A program made the translations under genes and the position numbers. The notes below the pieces were generated by a model that was given only the letters and a program-made list of their open reading frames with translations, ran no database searches and was not told where the DNA came from. From Prorocentrum cordatum (lineage: Eukaryota; Sar; Dinophyceae; Prorocentrales; Prorocentraceae): a stretch of 64,000 nt of DNA. The stretch is taken from contig CAUYUJ010020159.1 of NCBI GenBank assembly GCA_963575745.1, positions 312,001 through 376,000 on the forward strand, in the 5' to 3' direction. The stretch's first letter is position 1. Each line of letters opens with the position of its first letter. This document shows, piece after piece, positions 51,510 to 62,104 of the stretch.

Positions 51510-54500
51510 GTGGCAGCCCGCCCAATACGCCGTGCCCTGAACTGTCGTGCAACACCAGTATACCGACGAGCCAGAAGACGCAATCGGGCCACGAAAACCT
51601 GGGACGAGGGGACCTGTGTCAAGCGCCGATGATGGGCGTGCGTCTTAAGAAATGCATCGATGAAGGCAGCACAGGCAACGTCGCGGTCGAGCCCCCAGGA
51701 GGGTCCCATCAGACATAGACAGGTAAGCCAGGTGTCTCGGTGCTGCCACATCTCCCTCCACGGCGTGGGTAATGCTTCCAACCCAGGGAGACGGTGCAGT
51801 GCAAGGTCACGGAATCGGTCGCAGATTATATAGTGGTGAAGGCCATCGGGGGCCACACACCCAAAGCAGCACCCACGATCATTCGTATCAAACCGTGCCG
51901 AAGTACAAACGCCCCTGGACAGTGCACGGAGAACGTTGGTAGCGAGATGTGTGCACGCGGCGCGCTCCACTGCGCGCAATCTTGTCCGCAGACGGAACAT
52001 ATCCTCGAGAGATGCAGCAACTAACCACCTCGATATCCGTGCACTCAGACACATCAGGGGGATCGCCATACGAACCGACCGTAAGTGCCTATGGACCTTG
52101 GCCTGGATAAGCCGGGCAGTTCGATCAATGGGAGAGTTCGCGGGGTCCGCAGCATCCTCATTCGCCGTGCGCATCATCGAATGGCACCACCACCCAAAGA
52201 ACATACGGACAATAATAAATTCATCATCAGCCAAGCCACTAGATAAGCAATCTAACTCATAAAGCGCCACATCTAATGGCTTGCACCACATTATTACATG
52301 AAATTTCGTAGCTTTATCGTGCAGTCCCAGGTCCACGAATTCAAATGAGATCCCAAGGTCACGTAACTGGGTGAGCATAGTGTAGTTCAATGCATGCCGA
52401 GGTCCCGCTGTTAGTATCTGCGATGCTTCCCTATACTGACGCCGAACCCCTGGGGTGACCCTCGCCAGCTGAATCCGATACTGCAAGACTGAGAGGCAAT
52501 TAGAATGGAACAGGCGGGTGATGGTCGCCAAGCCCAGCGAGAGAGAGCGAAGAAGACGAACTCGCTGCCAGAATTTATTCATCGTTTCCACCCAGGCCAC
52601 CTCATGGGCCGATGGGCCCACCCAGAATCCGAGGTACAAAACTCTGGTGGCGAAACGAACTGAGGCGAAACGGCTGCCTTTCCGAGTCATGTGAGCAGCG
52701 GGGGCATCTCCACCCAACGCCCCGCAGATCAGGACGTAGCATTTCCCCACATTCAATGAGAGACCAATCGCGGAAGAGAGCAAGTCGAGAAGCAGCAAGG
52801 TGGGCACGAGATCGATGAGAACGTCATATAGACCAAAGCAGCAGTCATCAGCGCACGCCAATTGGATGCCTACCCGTTCGACGCGGCGGGCGCGGATCCA
52901 GCGCAGCGCGGGGCCCAGGGCCAGTGCAAAGAGGGCCATAGACGCATGATCCCCCTGCCGCACACCTCGTTCCACAGGGAAAACTGCTTCGGCAGCGCCC
53001 TCAAAGCGCATCAGGGCTGCGATGTTGGCGTAGAGGGCTTCGAAGAAGCCCGCGGTCTCACTGGGGGGCCCCATGGCCACCAAGACGGCAAAAAATCCAC
53101 ACAGCCAGGATCGAAGGGAACGCCGCCTTGAAGTCGGTAAACAAGACAACCGCCTTATCTCTCCCACACATGTGTTGGACACGACACCATTTTTCAACTT
53201 CCACGACATTGTCTAGTATGTTACGCCCACGAACCCCACCACGCTGGGGGACATCCACCGTCTCAGGAGCGACGCCGTTGAGTCCCAAACAGAAGGCATC
53301 GGAGAGCATCTTCGCATCCGCATTCGCCAGTGAGAGCGGGCGGGTGGAGGCAGGTGCACGAGAGACAAAGTCGCTGCGATTCCTGGGGTCGCTGCCCTTC
53401 GGGAGAAACACCATCCGACTAACCCGACATTCAGAGGGGAGAACCCCTCCTCCACTGTTGAAAACCCCCTCGTAAACCTCGAATAAAGCATCGGTCGCCT
53501 CAGGGACCTTCCAGCACCCATACGGGGCCCCGTCAGGGCCAGGAGCAGAATGAAACTTATGGCTGGCACGGCCCCGAAACTCATCCGCGCCCAGTGTTCA
53601 CCGTGGGGCAATAGCACAGCCGCCAATAGTCTGAACATGGGTCAATATTTCTTCCCAGTGAGTCGGGTCGTAATCAGCCCGTGCAAAGACCTTACTCCTA
53701 TGGGCAACCAGTGCCGCAGAAGCCGCTTCTGGGGAGGTACACGGGGCCCCGCTCTCGTCCAGAACGCCTAGCAGTCCAGTCCTCCGCCACATGAGACCCC
53801 ACCCGCGCCTAAGAGCAACCAGCCCCCGCCTCTTCTTGGTCCTGACCTCCTCCACTTGGTTACTATGACCCACCTCCTCCAATTCCGCATCAAACCAGCG
53901 CCCCTTCAAGGTTAGCACCAAACTGCGGAGGCCATCAGGGTCAGTGCACACACCGCCGTCGGCGTCGAAGAAAGGCAGGAGAGAGGCGTAGCAACGGGTG
54001 GAACGAAGACAGAGATACCACTGCCGACCCCTCCACCCACGGTATGCCACGCATGCAAAGTGTAGCCGTTCCGCATCGTTGCCAGCTGGCCGACACTTAA
54101 GGGCCTTCTTAAATTCCACAGCTGCCGTACCAAAAACTTCTTTCACCCTCGCGAGTTCCTGAGCGGGGTCCGAGGAGGGCGTCAGCTCACGAAGCTGTTC
54201 GGAAACCAATCTGCGGTAGTCGGCATGCTGGCTGATCCATTTCGGAACCGAGAAACGACCCTTTGGGGTCGGGAGGGAAACCGCGGCAGTCACGGGAATG
54301 TGATCGGAGGAGGCCCCTGGATGCATGAGGGCGCCGACAGCGTTGGCAACAACGGTCATCTCATTGAGAATACCTGCAGGAAGGGTCGTGTAAACCCGAT
54401 CTAACCTGGCCAGCCCCCTCACTTCCCGATTCACAATATCCCTTCTGGTCGGGTCGGGTTGGTACAATTCACACCAGTGGCCACAATGCTCCTGAAACGC

Positions 54501-55265
54501 ATCACATTGCAAACGGCCCCCAGGCCCAACCTCCCCAGATACAAGAGACCTACCATCCTCCATCGTACAGAAGTTCCAGTCTCCCAGAATGAAAACCATG
54601 GTATGCGCTGCCGCAGGAAGAGCGGCACTGATGAGGCGTAAGTACTGATTATAGATACGAACGTCATCGCACGTGTTAGGCATATGAACACTAACCACTA
54701 CCAAGTCGCCTCGAGGTCCCCGACAATGGACCAGTAACACTCGCCCAGGAACGACCGTACTCGGAGCGATCGAGTCGAAACAGTCACAGAGTTCTGAAGA
54801 CAGGGAGGTCACCACTCCCTCCGCGTTTCGATCCTCCAGAAAACTCCAAAACAATTGCCCAGTCCGCATTTCGTCCCGAAGGGTAACCAAGTCTGCTTCA
54901 GATCCGTGCGTCTCCTGTAAACACATGATCTGATACTGTGAGGGCAGCTGCTTGGCCCGAAGGAAGCGCGAACGTGACCGAGAAGAGCGAGACGAGAGAG
55001 AGGCGAAGAGCGCGCGCGTGTTCCAACTGCAGAGAGACAGCGGACGGGCAGGACGGTAGACACCACCAGCATCCCCAGCAGAAGGCGAGAAGGATAGAGC
55101 ACTGTCACTTGCACGGAGTGCATCAAACTGGGCGGAGAGGGCGGACGAGCACTCAGTAGCAGAACCCACTGGACTTCTCCCCACCGCACACTCACCTGTC
55201 GAACTGTTCGGATACTTACCGAAATGGGCGGATCTCTGCGAACCTGGTACGCAGACACTGCGCAT
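51506..55265 (-). pseudogene. LINE ORF2: endonuclease and reverse transcriptase
   Basis: ATG at 55265. The apurinic-type endonuclease domain has SWNTRA (near residue 82), QETHG (E118), LGDWNF (D229), RLDRVY (near 287) and SSDHIPV (near 321). An in-frame TGA at 53600-53598 interrupts just before the reverse transcriptase region, which resumes in the same frame with SAPGPDGAPYGCW. Motif A is LFTDFKAAF (Asp near 53134). A one-base shift in an A6 run on the plus strand (53090-53095) moves to the next frame, which holds RGVRQGD (motif B), CADD (motif C, near 52849; YADD is usual) and GLSLNVGKC (motif D). A C-terminal CCFGC...HH...C knuckle begins about 120 residues before the stop. The product would nick target DNA and reverse-transcribe the element RNA. 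The start overlaps ORF1 by about 50 bp in another frame. Confidence 0.9.
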
Positions 55266-56303
55266 GCTGCTGCCCTCCCACTTCCGTCAACCCATCAATC
55301 TCGACGCCGCGCTGCGCTGCACCTGCGGCTGGGCCATCATCAGCAATAGAAATCTGAACCACAGGCACAGGGACTCCGTTGTCCTTCATCACATACACTG
55401 CACCTCCTAGTCCCGTGGGCCCCACTTTGCCCGCCCCGAAGATCCTGGAGACATGCTGTCGCATATTCCCGAGGTAGTAGAACAACTTTCTGGAAGAGGG
55501 GGGAAGATCGCGTCGGACCCGTAGCTGTCTGTGGGGACCGCCCTCAGGGTTCGGGAAAGGGAACGTGCCCGCGGACGACGCCATCCCATGGAACGTTGTG
55601 GTCTCTAGGTTGGAATCAAAGTCCAGGAATACTTTCTTACTGCAAGCGAAGGCCTTGACATGGATCGAACCCTGAGACGAGGACGGAGCACAGCGGGAGA
55701 TGATGCTCTGGGCGGCTTCACGGAACGTTTCTCCATCAGCGGCCGTGGAAATCCAAGAACCACCAGACTCGAGGGCTTCCCAACAAGCCCAGACTCAATC
55801 TTCCGACGGACTTGCCTTTCTTCTTCCCCACGAGGTGTCGGGGACCCAAGCTCGACGACTTTCTGAATATCCTGGATCTCGTCACGCATCGTCTGGATCA
55901 TTCCTTTGAGCTCATCCCGACGGGCAGATTCAGCGGTTTCACGGTCCTGGATGCACTGCAAGAGGGCCTGTTCGTGGATCGCACGCATCTGCTCGAAATT
56001 CGATGCTGTCTGCTTTGCCAGTTCCGTGTGTGCCTGCTGAAGTGTCTGGAAATTCTTCTCGGCTGCGATCATCTGACCCTGGATTCCCGAGATCTGTTGG
56101 TTTATCTCTTGCATACCGCGATTCAACTGACTGGATAAGCTGGCGACCGACGACGACAGAGGAGCAATCATGTCATGCATGGCAGCGAGGATCTTCTCGG
56201 TGTCCCTCACTCCCTCCATAGTCGTACCTCCAGGGGATGCAGGCGGAGTGGAGGCTGGCGGAATGGTGGCAATCGACTCAGGCAAACTATCTTCTGACGG
56301 CAT
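55216..56303 (-). pseudogene. LINE ORF1, coiled-coil protein with a frameshift
   Basis: The ATG at 56303 is the first in-frame ATG after the leader. The N-terminal part is Pro/Ser-rich. A long helical region follows, from VRDTEKILAAMHDMI through the Gln/Glu-rich segment to about 55870, as expected for a coiled coil. LVVLGFP introduces a second domain. A one-base loss near 55745 then changes frame, and the segment resumes with DGETFREAAQSIISR and ends at 55216 after FYYLGNMRQHVSRIFGAG. In many LINEs ORF1 binds element RNA in a coiled-coil-mediated complex; that role is inferred here. Confidence 0.75.
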
Positions 56304-56443
56304 GGCCAGGGAGGGGAGGAAGGTGCGGCCGCGGCGGGCCGAGGGGAGCGGCCCCGCGGGGCCAGGGGAGCGCGTCCGCTCCCGGCCTTGGTGCCTGGCC
56401 ACCAGGCGCCTCGAGCGAGGTTGGGAAGTTCAGGAGAAGGCCC
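56304..56443 (-). other. LINE 5' leader
   Basis: About 140 bases between the spliced-leader relic and the ORF1 ATG. It is GC-rich and contains the palindrome-like GGTGGCCAGGCACC. No upstream in-frame ATG is present. Confidence 0.6.
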
Positions 56444-56465
56444 CTTGAGCCAAAATGGGTATGGA
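56444..56465 (-). other. Dinoflagellate spliced-leader relic 2 (LINE 5' end)
   Basis: Minus strand reads CCATACCCATTTTGGCTCA then AG. That is two mismatches to the canonical leader over the 21 defined positions, with an exact CAAG end. It lies directly between a GGA-rich tract and the LINE leader. Confidence 0.85.
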
Positions 56466-56535
56466 GGGGGGGTGGCAGGAGGAGGAGGAGGAGGAGGAGG
56501 AGGAGGAGGAGGAGGGGGAGGAGGAGGAGGTCCTG
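56466..56535. repeat. GGA array at the 5' side of the LINE
   Basis: GGGGGGTGGCA then (GGA)n. On the minus strand this is a TCC tract that ends at the spliced-leader relic. Confidence 0.9.
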
Positions 56536-56545
56536 AGGAATGGGT

Positions 56546-56734
56546 GAGTATCGTTTCGCCGATCCCCATCCCCAGCTGCGTGGCCTGGGCCCCAATGGCC
56601 GATTTACCCCCCTAGGTGGGGATGTAGGCCGTTCCCTCCGGGTTTCGAGGGGTGTATCACCAACTGGGGTGGTGATTTGGTGCGGGTCTCGAAGGGGATT
56701 GGGATTGGGATGGGGATCGGTTAAACGATACTGA
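56546..56734. mobile_element. Foldback/TIR element, family R
   Basis: Left arm AGTATCGTTTCGCCGATCCC and right arm GGGATCGGTTAAACGATACT are inverted copies of about 28 bp, extended by CCATCCCC and GGGATGGG. An inner palindrome-like ATCACCAACTGGGGTGGTGAT lies near the centre. Only one copy is seen. Confidence 0.65.
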
Positions 56735-57041
56735 CATCCAAAGGGGGGATTTACGCTGCTTGAGGTGCCTCGCCTTTAGGACCCCCTCCCTCAAGGAGCC
56801 CACCTTGGACGACCCACCGATTCACCACCCCAACCTGTCGGGTGGAGGAAAAAAACTTTCGGCCGTCGACGTCGACAACGGTGGCCCTGACAGTGCCTGC
56901 GACGCAGACGGCGACGGCGGCGGCAGGAGGCGCCCCCGGGGGGCACGCGGCGCACGGCCTGCTCGCGCAAGGCCCGCAGGAACGCCAGCTGCTCGTCCTG
57001 CCCGCGGCTTGCCGCCGTCGCCGCCCCCGCTGCCAACATTC
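56735..57041. other. No gene recognised
   Basis: GC-rich unique sequence with GGCGGC motifs. Frames on both strands show no domain. Confidence 0.4.
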
Positions 57042-57182
57042 GGCGGCGACGATAAGGGCGAATAACCCAGGGGCGGACATTACACGCATTCGCCCGGGAG
57101 CCTTGTCGTCGAAGACATAGATCATCGGCGCCCCTGGATACATATATTGCACTCCCCTGGGCTATTCGCCCCTATCGTCGCC
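57042..57182. mobile_element. TIR element, family G copy 1
   Basis: Left arm GGCGACGATAAGGGCGAATA plus ACCCAGGGG and right arm CCCCTGGG plus CTATTCGCCCCTATCGTCGCC are near-perfect inverted repeats of about 29 bp. The interior ACATTACACGCATTCGCC recurs at the window end (63965-64000). Confidence 0.75.
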
Positions 57183-57283
57183 TCTGAAACGTCGCCGTCA
57201 CTGGCGTTGCCGTTAGCGTCGTCGTGGCCGCCGCCAGCGTCGCCGTCGCCAATGCCGCTGCTGACGCCGTCGCCGCCACCTCG

Positions 57284-57480
57284 GGAGCGGCCAAGAGGGG
57301 GGCATCCAGGAGGGGGGGGCGCAAATAATGGCCGGCGGCATGTGCGCGGCCCTGGAGGAGGGCGGAGACGTAATGAAAGAAGAAGAAGAAGCGCCATGAG
57401 ATCTGGGGAGATATCATGGCCCCCGCCGTGATTTCCACCACCCCCTAGTCGCCACTCCCCCTCTTTGCCGCCCCCGACCA
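57284..57480. repeat. Dispersed repeat, family F copy 2
   Basis: Matches 29130-29320 through GGAGCGGCCAAGAGGGGGGC, CGGCATGTGCGCGGCCC, GACGTAATGAAAGAAGAAGA, GCGCCATGAGATCTGGGGAG and ATATCATG. It lies about 100 bp after family G copy 1. Confidence 0.75.
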
Positions 57481-57689
57481 TCGTCGCCACCGCCCGCCGC
57501 CGAAGATGAGGAGAGGGGGCTCGGAGATGGAGAACGTCGGGCCCGCAGCTCTCCCTCGAGACGACGGCATCTGGGAGCCCGCTCCGGGCCTCCTGGGCTG
57601 CCGAACCTGGCCCAGGACGAGCAACTGGACAGGATGGGGCGCGTGGAAGAGCGCCGGAAGGGGGGACAAAATAGGAGGAAAAGGAAGAG

Positions 57690-57795
57690 GAGGAGAAGCA
57701 GGAAAGGCAGAGGAGGGAGGAGGGAGGGAGGAGGGAGGGCGGAGGGACGAGGGAGGGAGGGAGGAGGGAGGAGGGAGGAGGGAGGTGGGAGGAGG
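57690..57795. repeat. GGA/GGGA repeat
   Basis: Purine-rich array of AGGGAGG and GGAGG units. Confidence 0.9.
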
Positions 57796-57859
57796 GAGGC
57801 AGAAGCCGGGAGGCAGGAGGCAGGCAGGCAGGAGGCATGGACCCAGGCGCGTGAAGAGC

Positions 57860-58110
57860 GCCGCAAGCGCACGGAGGAAATGCCGACAAAGCACGGCAAG
57901 ACCCCGGAGGGCTCCACCGACGTCGTACCGTGAGGAGCCGCGTGCATTCGAGCGCAGAAGAGCCAGGAGCGCCCACAGCAGGCCATTAACGCCGGAGCCG
58001 AAGGCGTCGTAAACGGGGGACTGTCGAGTCCCTCGCCTTTCGAAGAGTGCATCGACATGAGTATGAATGCAGTGCCCCCCTGCTTCCCACCATGACAAGA
58101 ATCCGCGGCA
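57860..58110 (-). pseudogene. Candidate coding fragment, function unknown
   Basis: The minus-strand frame contains SPVYDAFGSGVNGLLWALLA and YDVGGALRGLAVLCRHFLRA before running into the purine repeat. The composition is protein-like, with a hydrophobic helical character. No start or end is defined, and it could be chance in GC-rich DNA. Confidence 0.3.
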
Positions 58111-59345
58111 GAAGCAACGAATTCCCATGTTCCCCGACGTGCCTTCTGGTCGAGAGAACCTGGTTCGGACGCTGGCTGCCCGCGGGGCCGTCCCAAGACT
58201 TGTCCTGGCCCTGCCATGGAGCTGGACAGTTCTGCGGGCCAGCGCGAGACGTTGGTGGGCGGCCTCTGCTGCGGAGGGGGGGGAAGGAGGCGGGGAGGGG
58301 GAGCAGAGCAGGAAAGGGTGCCGATACCGCTGCCCCTCCCTCGTCGTGATGGGCCGGAGTCGCCGCGAAGCTGTGGTCAGGAGGCGCTCTAGGAGAGGTC
58401 TGGAGGGTAGCGGTGTCGAGACCTCGTCGTTTCCCCAAGGGAGGGAGCAGGGGGAGGGGGGCGGGGGCAGCGGGAGGGCCCGTCGAGACAGCGGCGGTCC
58501 TCCACGGTTTTCGAAGCCAAAGAAGGAGCGCTACTTGAAGCAACTTGGGACGTTAGGCGATCTGCTGCCATAACGGACACATGTGTCGCACAGTCTACCG
58601 CGGGCACTTGTCTGACTGAGATGCGTGTGCCTATTCGCTTTCTGGAAGCTCATAAGGGGGCGAAGCGAAGATGAAACTAGACAGTGAACGGTGCCGAGGA
58701 ACGTTCAGCATCAGAAGATGGATTGCCGTACAAATGTGCAAAACACTCGAGCCCTAATGGCCACAGAACTCTGCACAGTGTCTGCACATCCTCCTCCTCC
58801 TCCTCCTCCTGCTACTCGTCCTCCCCCTCCTCACCATTGACCCATCAGGTTCCCTCCAAGGTAGCAGGAAATAACCGCATGAGGATGCGGAGGGAGGAGA
58901 AGGATGAGGAAGGGGGATAGGAAAACTAAAAGGTGATGAATTATGGAATCAACGCACCATTTTCAGAGTCGCCGCCACACCATATTCACCAAATCCAGCA
59001 CTCAGAAGAATCGGGATATGATTGATTCCTTTGGCAAACGATGGCGAGGACTACGTGTCCACTGCACACAAACAAAAAATAAAAACGATGACACCGAGCC
59101 GAGGATGGCGACTTCGCTATCGACTCGCGTCCGACGAAGGCTGGCTACAAGCAGTGGTTACGAGCGAGAGACGTCGGAGACGATCGGTCAACACCGCCCC
59201 AGCCCGACGACTCCCGAAAGCCATGGCAAGCGTAGTCGAATGGCGCCGATGCACACGAGGGCGCAGCACAAGACACGGCGCGGCGACGACCCACGGCTGA
59301 GGCCATCACGGCCGGCGGGAACCAACAGTCAACACATATCCAGTC
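58111..59345. other. No gene recognised
   Basis: A plus-strand frame (58067-58573) is open and Arg/Ser/Gly-rich, with no domain. A short TCC run lies at 58790-58812. The remainder is unique, moderate-GC sequence. Confidence 0.4.
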
Positions 59346-59504
59346 TTAGGTCGGCCATGTCCCCCAACAGGCGGATTATGGACGAACAAGAAAACATGGC
59401 CAACAACTGCTCAAACATACATGCACATGATCGAAAATGATACCCTGCCAATGTTTGACCACTGTTTTTCACTGGTCCTCCTGTAGAGTGGCATGCCCGA
59501 CTTA
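59346..59504. mobile_element. MITE-like family A, copy 13
   Basis: Starts TTAGGTCGGCCATGTCC with CCCAACAGGCGGATTATGG and ends GGTCCTCCTGTAGAGTGGCA then TGCCCGACTTA. Both ends are intact. Confidence 0.85.
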
Positions 59505-59716
59505 CATGCAATCCAAGAGGAAGAGCCTGGCCACACACTGCCAAGACTGGGCGGGCAAACTTGGGCATGAGGGGAGCGGGCTGACCCGTGACCCTGGACC
59601 TGCCCCCAAGACCAGCTCTCACCCCGAGCGGTGTTTCTACGGGCCCTGGAACCAGGAAGGGGCCTGCAGGCCTGAATGAGGGCAACACCGAAGGGCCCCT
59701 TTTTTCCCTTAGGATT

Positions 59717-59889
59717 GGGTCGGGCACGTCGTCTCACAGGCGGGTTTTGGAAGACACGTTCAAACACATAGACAAAATAGCCAAACAGTTATGTTGCTTC
59801 AGAATTTGAAACATACGAACATCAAAAATCGTTATCGTAATGTGATGCTGTTCTTGACCATCCCTCCAGTAGACAGAGCTGCCCGACTG
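59717..59889. mobile_element. MITE-like family A, copy 14, with flanking 9-bp repeats
   Basis: Starts GGTCGGGCACGTCG with TCACAGGCGGGTTTTGG and ends ATCCCTCCAGTAGACAGAG then CTGCCCGACTG. CCTTAGGAT occurs just outside both ends (59707-59715 and 59892-59900). Confidence 0.8.
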
Positions 59890-59900
59890 AACCTTAGGAT

Positions 59901-60239
59901 CCGCATCTTTCCTCATGGGGCGGGCGAAGTGCACCCGGCCCCCGGTGGAGGGAGGGGGAGGAATCGGGAGGAATAGGGAGGAGGATGAGGCGAGCGGATG
60001 CGGACGAGGAGAGAGGCGGAGCAGGAAGGAGAGGGACAAGGGAGGCATGTGCGAGAGACGAGACGGACGAGGGCAAGGACGGGACTGGAGGGAGGGCCGA
60101 GCCCGCCCCCGACGCACGGCGGCACCGCTTCCTCCGGCTCCCAGGAGCTCTGCCTGCCGAACAGGAACCCGAACGCCTCCAGGAACTGAGCCGGGGAGCA
60201 ATCGAATGGCGCCTGCCGCCGCCGCCGGGGCGTCCCGCT
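59901..60239. other. No gene recognised
   Basis: Purine-rich, with GGAGGA and GGGAGG motifs near 59945-60000. No domain is visible. Confidence 0.45.
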
Positions 60240-60335
60240 CGTCGTGCTCGCCCGTCGTCGTCGTCATCGTTTTTTTGCTGTCGTCGTCGTCATCGTCGTT
60301 GCTACCGTCGTCGTCGTTGCTGTCGTCGGTCGACT
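60240..60335. repeat. GTC-rich triplet repeat
   Basis: Imperfect GTC array with ATC interruptions. Confidence 0.85.
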
Positions 60336-60731
60336 TCCTTCGTCGGCGGCAGCAGTCCTCCATCCTCCTCGGTCGTCGTCGCTGGTTGCGGCGGCGTGGC
60401 CTGGCGTCCAGGCGCGCGACTGGCTGGGGGTAGTTATGGGTGGCCGCGGAGTCGGGGGCCCTGCGCTGGGCGTCACTCGGAAGCCCAGCTCGCATGGCTC
60501 GCAGCCCGCACCGACGCCACGGCTTGCAACACCCCTTCCGCAGGCACCATGTGGTATTGTGAGCCTCTTCATGCTCCACCTTCGCCGCTGCCTCTCGCCC
60601 TCGGGGCGTTGACCTGTGTCTGGGCTGCGGCGGCGGCGGCGCTGGAGGTGGCGGCGATGGCATGGGTACCATCGCGGCCGCTGATGTCTGCTGCCCATTG
60701 CCCAGACCCTGGCGAGGTATATCTGTACTGA

Positions 60732-61460
60732 AACATCGCGCGCGGATCGTGCCACCCATGGGGCTCCGCCTGAGGCCCCAGAGACAGGCTTGGCTTAGCG
60801 TTCCCCCGCCCATGTCGGCACACCACTCAAAGGGATCGCGCCCCACAGGAAGCTCCACCTACGTCCCCAGAAACAAGGTTCGCATGCTGGCACGCCCCTC
60901 GCGCGGCTCGTGCACCGCAAGCAACTGCATCTATATAACCAGAGAGAATCTTCGTGGCGCTCCTCAACTCTCTTCAGCAAACCTCTCACACGGATCGTGG
61001 CCCGCAAAGAGTTCCTCGGACGGGCCCCAAAGACAAGGATCGCATCCCTCCCCCCCTGCCTACTTCGGCACACCTCTCACACGGCTCGTGGCCCACAAGG
61101 GATCTTCACCAACGGCCCCAGAGGCAAGATTCGCACTGCGCCCCCCCTGGCCATTACAGCACACCCAATCACGCGGCCCACAAGGAGCACCACCTCATGC
61201 CCAGAGACAAGATTCGTACAACGCCCCCCCACCCATGTCGGCACACCCGTCACGCGAATCATGCCCCAAAGAAGCTCGGCATCAATGGGCAGCTTCGCAT
61301 GGCGTCCCCGCCCATTTCGGAACATGCCTCGCACGGGTCGTGCCCAGAGGTCCACCTGCGGCCTCAGTGGGCGTGTTTGCGCGGGGGCATCCGAATCCTT
61401 CGGCACACACTTCACGCGGATGGTGCCCCACAGAGAGTTCAGCGCACCCATGCACGCGTG
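60732..61460. repeat. Minisatellite, about nine units of 77-95 bp
   Basis: Unit anchors lie near 60740, 60815, 60890, 60985, 61068, 61155, 61235, 61315 and 61402. Each has a TCGGCACACC-like start, TCACGCGGATCGTGCCCCAC, an AGGAGCTCCACC-like part and CCCCAGAGACAAGATTCGCA. Unit length varies and divergence is high. Confidence 0.75.
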
Positions 61461-61469
61461 CTCCGCTCC

Positions 61470-62104
61470 GCGCAGGACTGGACCGGGAACGACGCGGCGA
61501 AAACGCTGGCTGGCGCTGGCGCGAAAGCCAGGCTCCCACCGCCGGCTTTTCTCCAGCAGCGCACGCGGAGGCTGGAGTGCTGGAGGCGCTCGCGACGGTC
61601 CAGCGCGCGGCGGCCGCCGTGGAACTGGCCGCCCTGAAGGCCAACCACGGCGGCGTCGGCCCAGGCAGGCCCAGGGAGCGGCGACGCTGGGCGGCGCCGG
61701 GGCGCTGCCGCAGGCGGGCGCCGCGGGTGGGGGACGCGGCGGCGGTCGCCGCCGCTGCGACGCCGCCGGCAAAGGCGCGGCCAGGGCAGCCAGTAGCCGT
61801 CGCACCCGCCGCGCGTCCCCGCGATGGGGAGCAAGCCACGGCGGGGGCGCTGTTCGCGGGCGCCGCCTGGCAGCCGCACGTGGCGGCGCAGGGCCCCGCG
61901 TGGGTGGCGTGCTTGCGAGGCGGCTGCTGGGCGCCGAGCTGGCCGGTGTTCTCCAGCAGGCCACGCGGCGGGCGGGCCCCAACGCTGGCGCCGCGGGCGG
62001 GCATGCTGCTGCTGCTGCCAGTGGCGCGCGCCGGCGGCCGCGAGGCCGTCTGGCGGGCGGCGCTGCGCGCTCGGCTGCAGGCGCGGCGGGGCCCCCCAGA
62101 CTGA
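61470..62104 (+). other. GC-rich open stretch, doubtful coding
   Basis: All forward frames are long here. The frame ending at 62104 contains VLEALATVQRAAAAVELAAL, which is helix-like and the most protein-like part, but the rest is Ala/Arg/Gly/Pro-rich. No family is recognised, and GC content alone could explain the openness. Confidence 0.2.

Larger units (their letters stand above)
50466..56465 (-). mobile_element. LINE-type retrotransposon with spliced-leader start
   Basis: About 6.0 kb on the minus strand. In order it has a spliced-leader relic, a leader of about 140 bases, ORF1, ORF2 (endonuclease, reverse transcriptase, Cys/His knuckle), about 1 kb of 3' sequence including an ORF1-ORF2 mini-chimera, and an A-rich tail. 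No long terminal repeats, integrase or RNase H are recognised. Only three lesions interrupt the two ORFs. The class is clear from motifs; the clade cannot be assigned by eye. Confidence 0.85.

Noticed and set aside
50461-51540. 359-codon plus-strand frame
   Set aside because: It is antisense to the 3' region of the LINE, GC-rich and without a domain.
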